Shown piece by piece: positions 5,141-8,134 of a DNA stretch of 8,134 nucleotides; position 1 is the first letter of the stretch; each line of letters begins with the position of its first letter. Below the pieces are notes generated by a model. The model saw only the letters and a list, made by a program, of their open reading frames with translations. It searched no databases and had not been told where the DNA came from. A program made the translations under genes and the position numbers. This stretch comes from CAZAGT01 sp964484515 (GTDB lineage: Bacteria > Desulfobacterota > DSM-4660 > Desulfatiglandales > HGW-15). The stretch is from contig CAZAGT010000234.1 in assembly GCA_964484515.1 (NCBI GenBank), positions 1 through 8,134 of the forward strand. The letters run 5' to 3'.

Positions 5141-7045
5141 ATGAAACAAGTCATTCTGGGAACCGCCGGACATATTGATCATGGTAAAACGACCCTCATC
5201 AAGGCCCTGACCGGGATCGACACGGACCGGCTGAAGGAGGAGAAAGAGCGCGGTATCACGATCGAGCTCGGATTTGCCCACCTGAAACTGCCTGGCGGTC
5301 AATTGCTCGGCATCGTGGACGTGCCGGGGCATGAGAAGTTTGTCAAGAACATGGTCGCCGGCGCCACCGGGATCGATATCGTCGCCCTCGTTATCGCCGC
5401 CGACGAGGGTGTTATGCCCCAGACCCGGGAACACTTGGAGATCTGCCAAGTCTTAAACGTCAAACACGGGCTAGTCATCTTGACGAAGACGGATATGGTG
5501 GAGCCCGATTGGCTTGAGCTTGCCAAGGAAGACGTCTCCGAGTTCACGGCCGGGACGTTTCTGGCCGACGCACCCATCGTAGAGGTCTCGGCGGTGAAGG
5601 GGGACGGGCTTGAGGAACTGGTCCAGCTCCTTGATACCATGGTGCAGGAAATCCCAGAGCGGGATCCGGGTTTTTTCTTTCGCCTTCCCGTGGACCGTGT
5701 CTTCACCATGAAAGGTTTCGGCACGGTATTGACAGGGACGACGGTCTCCGGGGAGATCAGCGTCGGCGATGACGTCACGGTCTATCCCGACGGTTATGTG
5801 GGTCGGATTCGAGGCATCCAGGTCCATAATCAAGACGTCAAAAGCGTTCGAGCGGGTCTCAGGACGGCGATCAATCTTCAAGGAGTTGAGAAGGCGCAGA
5901 TCGAGAGAGGTCATATCCTGGCTGCCAAGGATTCTCTGAAAACGACGTACATGGTGGATGTCCACTTGAGCCTGCTCGAGAGCGCCCCTCGCAAACTCAA
6001 GAACCGAGCAAAGGCCCGCTTCCATACGGGGACTTCGGAGATCATTGCAACGGTAGTCCTCCTCGATCAGGAGGAATTGAGACCGGGCGACTGTTGTTTT
6101 GCGCAGATCCGACTAGACCAGCCTACAGCGGTCCTCGCCCGCGACCGCTTCGTCCTTCGGAGCTATTCCCCGGTTCGTGCGATCGGCGGCGGTGAGGTTC
6201 TTCACGCACTGCCGCGAAAAAAGAAGCGCTTCTCCGACGAGGCCCTCAAAGAGCTCAAGGTGCTCAAAGAGGGTGATCTCAGCGAGATTGTGAAACAATT
6301 CGTGTTTATGGGGCGCTCGCAGGGTCTTGAACAGAGAGATCTTCCATTCTTGACCAACACGAGGAAGAAGAAGCTCGATGACGTGCTAAAGAGACTCATG
6401 GCCCAGCGGGAGATCGTTCAATACGATCCAGAAAGGGGGAGCCTGATTCATGCCGATTACCTGGGCAAGGCCAAGGAAGAAATCCTGAGTACCCTGGCAG
6501 CCTATCATCAAGATTTCCCCCTTAAGGCGGGTCTCTCCAAGGAGGAGCTTCGCTCCCGGACCGTTGGGTCGCGTAATCAGAAGCTTTTTACCTACATCAT
6601 CAACCAACTCGTTCGCGAGGGAGGCATCGTTCAGGAGAGGGAGTTGATCCATCTTACAGGTCACAAGGTCACCCTCGCGCAGGATCAAGAAGACATGCGC
6701 CACAGGATCGAAGCGGCCTACCTCAAGGGCGGCCTACAGCCTCCCTACTTCAAGGAGTTGAAGAGGGAGTTCCCGGCCGGTGGAGGCGCGGATGTCCTTC
6801 AGGTGATGGTCAAGGAAGGCACCCTGGTCAAGGTCAAAGAAGATCTCTTCTTTCACAAAGTAGCTATAGAGGGCCTCAGAGAGAGGTTAATCGCCTTCTT
6901 CAAAGATAACGGCGAGATCACCACGCCCCAGTTCAAGGATATGACCGGCGCTTCCCGAAAGTATACCATTCCGCTGCTAGAGTACTTTGACCGCACTCAG
7001 GTGACAGTCAGAGTCGGAGACAATCGCGTCTTGAGGAAGACGTAG
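5141..7045 (+). CDS. selB: Selenocysteine-specific translation elongation factor SelB
   Basis: The 634-residue product is a special EF-Tu relative that carries selenocysteyl-tRNA to the ribosome at UGA codons marked by a SECIS hairpin. The GTPase domain fills about residues 1-175: P-loop GHIDHGKT (10-17), the switch region with ERGITIELGF (36-45), DVPGHEKFVKNMVAG (60-74), TKTD in place of NKxD (115-118) and SAVKG (150-154). Domains II and III follow (about 176-350; GFGTVLTGT lies near 213-221). The C-terminal 250 residues form the chain of winged helices unique to SelB, ending in GASRKYTIPLLEYFDR and VGDNRVL, the SECIS-binding part. Length is normal for full bacterial SelB. The ATG at 5141 has AAGGG upstream. 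yqeC begins 15 bases downstream, probably in the same transcript. A selB gene implies UGA-encoded selenoproteins elsewhere in the genome. Confidence 0.97.
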   Translation: MKQVILGTAGHIDHGKTTLIKALTGIDTDRLKEEKERGITIELGFAHLKLPGGQLLGIVDVPGHEKFVKNMVAGATGIDIVALVIAADEGVMPQTREHLEICQVLNVKHGLVILTKTDMVEPDWLELAKEDVSEFTAGTFLADAPIVEVSAVKGDGLEELVQLLDTMVQEIPERDPGFFFRLPVDRVFTMKGFGTVLTGTTVSGEISVGDDVTVYPDGYVGRIRGIQVHNQDVKSVRAGLRTAINLQGVEKAQIERGHILAAKDSLKTTYMVDVHLSLLESAPRKLKNRAKARFHTGTSEIIATVVLLDQEELRPGDCCFAQIRLDQPTAVLARDRFVLRSYSPVRAIGGGEVLHALPRKKKRFSDEALKELKVLKEGDLSEIVKQFVFMGRSQGLEQRDLPFLTNTRKKKLDDVLKRLMAQREIVQYDPERGSLIHADYLGKAKEEILSTLAAYHQDFPLKAGLSKEELRSRTVGSRNQKLFTYIINQLVREGGIVQERELIHLTGHKVTLAQDQEDMRHRIEAAYLKGGLQPPYFKELKREFPAGGGADVLQVMVKEGTLVKVKEDLFFHKVAIEGLRERLIAFFKDNGEITTPQFKDMTGASRKYTIPLLEYFDRTQVTVRVGDNRVLRKT

Positions 7046-7060
7046 GGGAAGGGCTGAAAC

Positions 7061-7849
7061 TTGGCCATTGACGGCTTGAGCCGCGCGCTGGCGCTAAGAC
7101 CCAAAGAACACGTGGCCTTGGTCGGCGGTGGCGGTAAAACCGGTCTGCTTTTCGCGATGGCGCGAGTACTCCGTCGAGCCGGTAAACGGATCCTTCTTAC
7201 CACGACGACAAAACTCTGGCATCGACAAGCACTCCAATCATCCGCCCTCATCCTGTGCGGTTCCGATACGACCTGGCGAACCAAACTGGCTGAAGCTCTC
7301 CAGGTGCACGGTAGCGCGATGCTCGCCTACTCCCTTCTCGAGTCAGCCAAGGTTCAAGGTATCGATCCGGCCCTGGCCGATGACCTCTATTTCAATTCAC
7401 CGATCGACTACGTGCTGGTAGAGGCTGATGGTTCGGCAGGGCACTCTATCAAGGCCCACGCCCTCCACGAGCCGGCCGTTCCTACCTCAACCACGATGGT
7501 CGTCGCTCTGATAGGCCTCGACGCCCTGAACCGGCCCGTAGGGCCTGAAACTGTCTTTAGATTGGAGGCGTTTAAGCAGATCACAGGAGCCGTCTTGGGA
7601 CAACCCCTTACCTCAACTGTTTTGGCCCGTTTGTTCAGCCATCCTGCCGGGCTCTTTAAACAGGCCCCCGATCATGCCAGGCGCATCGTCTTTCTGAACA
7701 AGCTCGATACACTCGTCGACGAAAACGAGGCCAGAGAACTGGGCGATCTGATCCTTACCTCAGCTCCGCGCCCGATAGATCGCGTGGTGATTGGATCTGT
7801 AAAGAGGGGTGACTTTGTTTCGGTGACTCCCTCATATGAAACTTCATGA
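7061..7849 (+). CDS. yqeC: YqeC, selenium cofactor biosynthesis / molybdenum hydroxylase accessory protein
   Basis: The 262-residue product matches YqeC, a P-loop NTPase found with selenium-dependent molybdenum hydroxylases that carry a labile (non-selenocysteine) selenium cofactor; its exact reaction is not settled. Visible motifs: HVALVGGGGKTGLLFAMA with P-loop GGGGKT (22-27), LLTTTTKLW (45-53), the family hallmark LVEADGSAGHSIKAH (119-133), VVALIGLDALNRPV near 147-160, and a GTPase-like NKLD (213-216). The length is typical. Translation must begin at TTG 7061 or a nearby alternative, because no ATG precedes the P-loop; a purine-rich GGGGAAGGG lies upstream at slightly long spacing. It follows selB closely, so two selenium traits appear co-expressed. 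The gene's end lies inside the terminator hairpin. Confidence 0.9.
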   Translation: MAIDGLSRALALRPKEHVALVGGGGKTGLLFAMARVLRRAGKRILLTTTTKLWHRQALQSSALILCGSDTTWRTKLAEALQVHGSAMLAYSLLESAKVQGIDPALADDLYFNSPIDYVLVEADGSAGHSIKAHALHEPAVPTSTTMVVALIGLDALNRPVGPETVFRLEAFKQITGAVLGQPLTSTVLARLFSHPAGLFKQAPDHARRIVFLNKLDTLVDENEARELGDLILTSAPRPIDRVVIGSVKRGDFVSVTPSYETS

Positions 7850-7863
7850 AATGAGGTCTTTTT
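7830..7863 (+). terminator. Probable Rho-independent terminator overlapping the end of yqeC
   Basis: CCTCAT (7830-7835) pairs with ATGAGG (7851-7856), and inside them ATGAA pairs with TTCAT, giving a stem with a small bulge. It is followed directly by TCTTTTT (7857-7863). The yqeC stop codon (7847-7849) lies inside the hairpin. The stem is AT-rich and so only moderately strong, but its position closes the selB-yqeC unit. Confidence 0.55.
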
Positions 7864-7880
7864 AGCCTAAGTGCGCGGCC

Positions 7881-8134
7881 ATGGGGGTCTCTTTTCAAGA
7901 AACGAAACGTTACCTGCTCGAACGCTCAAGAAGCTTGCAAGCTTGTCCGCCTCTGGAGGGCAAGGCGGCCGGAGCAGATTCAGAGAATGAGCCAAGGCTG
8001 TCAATCCAGCCTATACCGCGTAGGCCCTCCGGCCGCCTCGGGTACCGCCGTACGCGGAGACATCTCACTCAATCCCTCGTTTACCCTAACGTTGCAAAAG
8101 TCGAGGATGCTGCAGATTCAAGCTTGCTATATTG
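7881..8134 (+). CDS. Unidentified open frame running off the window end (doubtful)
   Basis: From the ATG at 7881 the frame is open for 84 codons to the last base, starting MGVSFQETKRYLLERSRSLQ. No ribosome binding site precedes it. The composition is Arg/Ser/Pro-rich, no family is recognisable, and the frame runs through long inverted repeats (7964-8057) that would be unusual inside a coding region. It could be a real gene start cut by the window, but a chance open frame in GC-rich DNA is more likely. Confidence 0.15.
   Translation, partial: MGVSFQETKRYLLERSRSLQACPPLEGKAAGADSENEPRLSIQPIPRRPSGRLGYRRTRRHLTQSLVYPNVAKVEDAADSSLLY
7931..8057. repeat. Cluster of GC-rich inverted repeats downstream of yqeC
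   Basis: GGCGGCCGGAG (7964-7974) is exactly complementary to CTCCGGCCGCC (8027-8037), leaving a 52-base loop. A second pair, CCGCGTA (8016-8022) and TACGCGG (8051-8057), brackets the right arm, and a perfect 14-base palindrome AAGCTTGCAAGCTT lies at 7931-7944. CCGCC (7948-7952) could also pair with GGCGG (7964-7968). These give alternative hairpins, as in an intergenic repeat element, a structured RNA or a leader of the next gene. No T-run follows, so a simple terminator is unlikely. Confidence 0.5.

Noticed and set aside
5471..6025. Minus-strand 184-codon open frame within selB
   Set aside because: It is antisense to strongly conserved SelB domains and has no motif of its own.

Overview
The window looks like a bacterial chromosome segment, most likely from an anaerobic, selenium-using Gram-negative such as a member of the former Deltaproteobacteria (Desulfobacterota). 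This is inference: a SelB of about 634 residues, a YqeC selenium-cofactor protein, an acidic HEAT-like protein and worn-down DUF4143-type ATPase genes sit together. No rRNA, tRNA, CRISPR array or intact mobile element is visible.

Left part (1-3001, all on the minus strand): one compact carbohydrate operon read right to left. It runs from a GntR/FCD regulator, through the N-terminal and C-terminal halves of a split transketolase (ATGA overlap between them), to a short-chain dehydrogenase that leaves the window at base 1. The transketolase halves keep the thiamine-diphosphate site and the catalytic Glu but appear to lack motifs that contact the sugar in ordinary transketolases, so this is probably a dedicated catabolic transketolase for an unidentified ketose. 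A cluster of AT-rich inverted repeats upstream of the regulator (about 3080-3136) is the likely operator/promoter region.

Middle (3140-3945): no intact gene. It holds two degraded pieces of DUF4143-type (AAA_14) ATPase genes in opposite orientation, both with damaged P-loops and one frameshifted, and then a short SEC-C zinc motif interrupted by a TAA stop, whose last codons supply the ribosome binding site of the next gene.

Right part (3946-7863, plus strand): a 276-residue acidic HEAT-like protein of unknown function, a 364-base gap with at best a 29-codon ORF and a candidate promoter, then selB (selenocysteine elongation factor) followed 15 bases later by yqeC (accessory protein of the labile selenium cofactor of molybdenum hydroxylases), closed by a hairpin-plus-T-run terminator. 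selB and yqeC mark two different uses of selenium, apparently co-transcribed. selC, selA and selD are not in the window.

The last 270 bases carry GC-rich inverted repeats and an open frame running off the end that I cannot identify. I do not see a clearly new multi-gene system. The best leads are the unusual split transketolase operon and the broken SEC-C motif fused to the leader of the HEAT-like gene.
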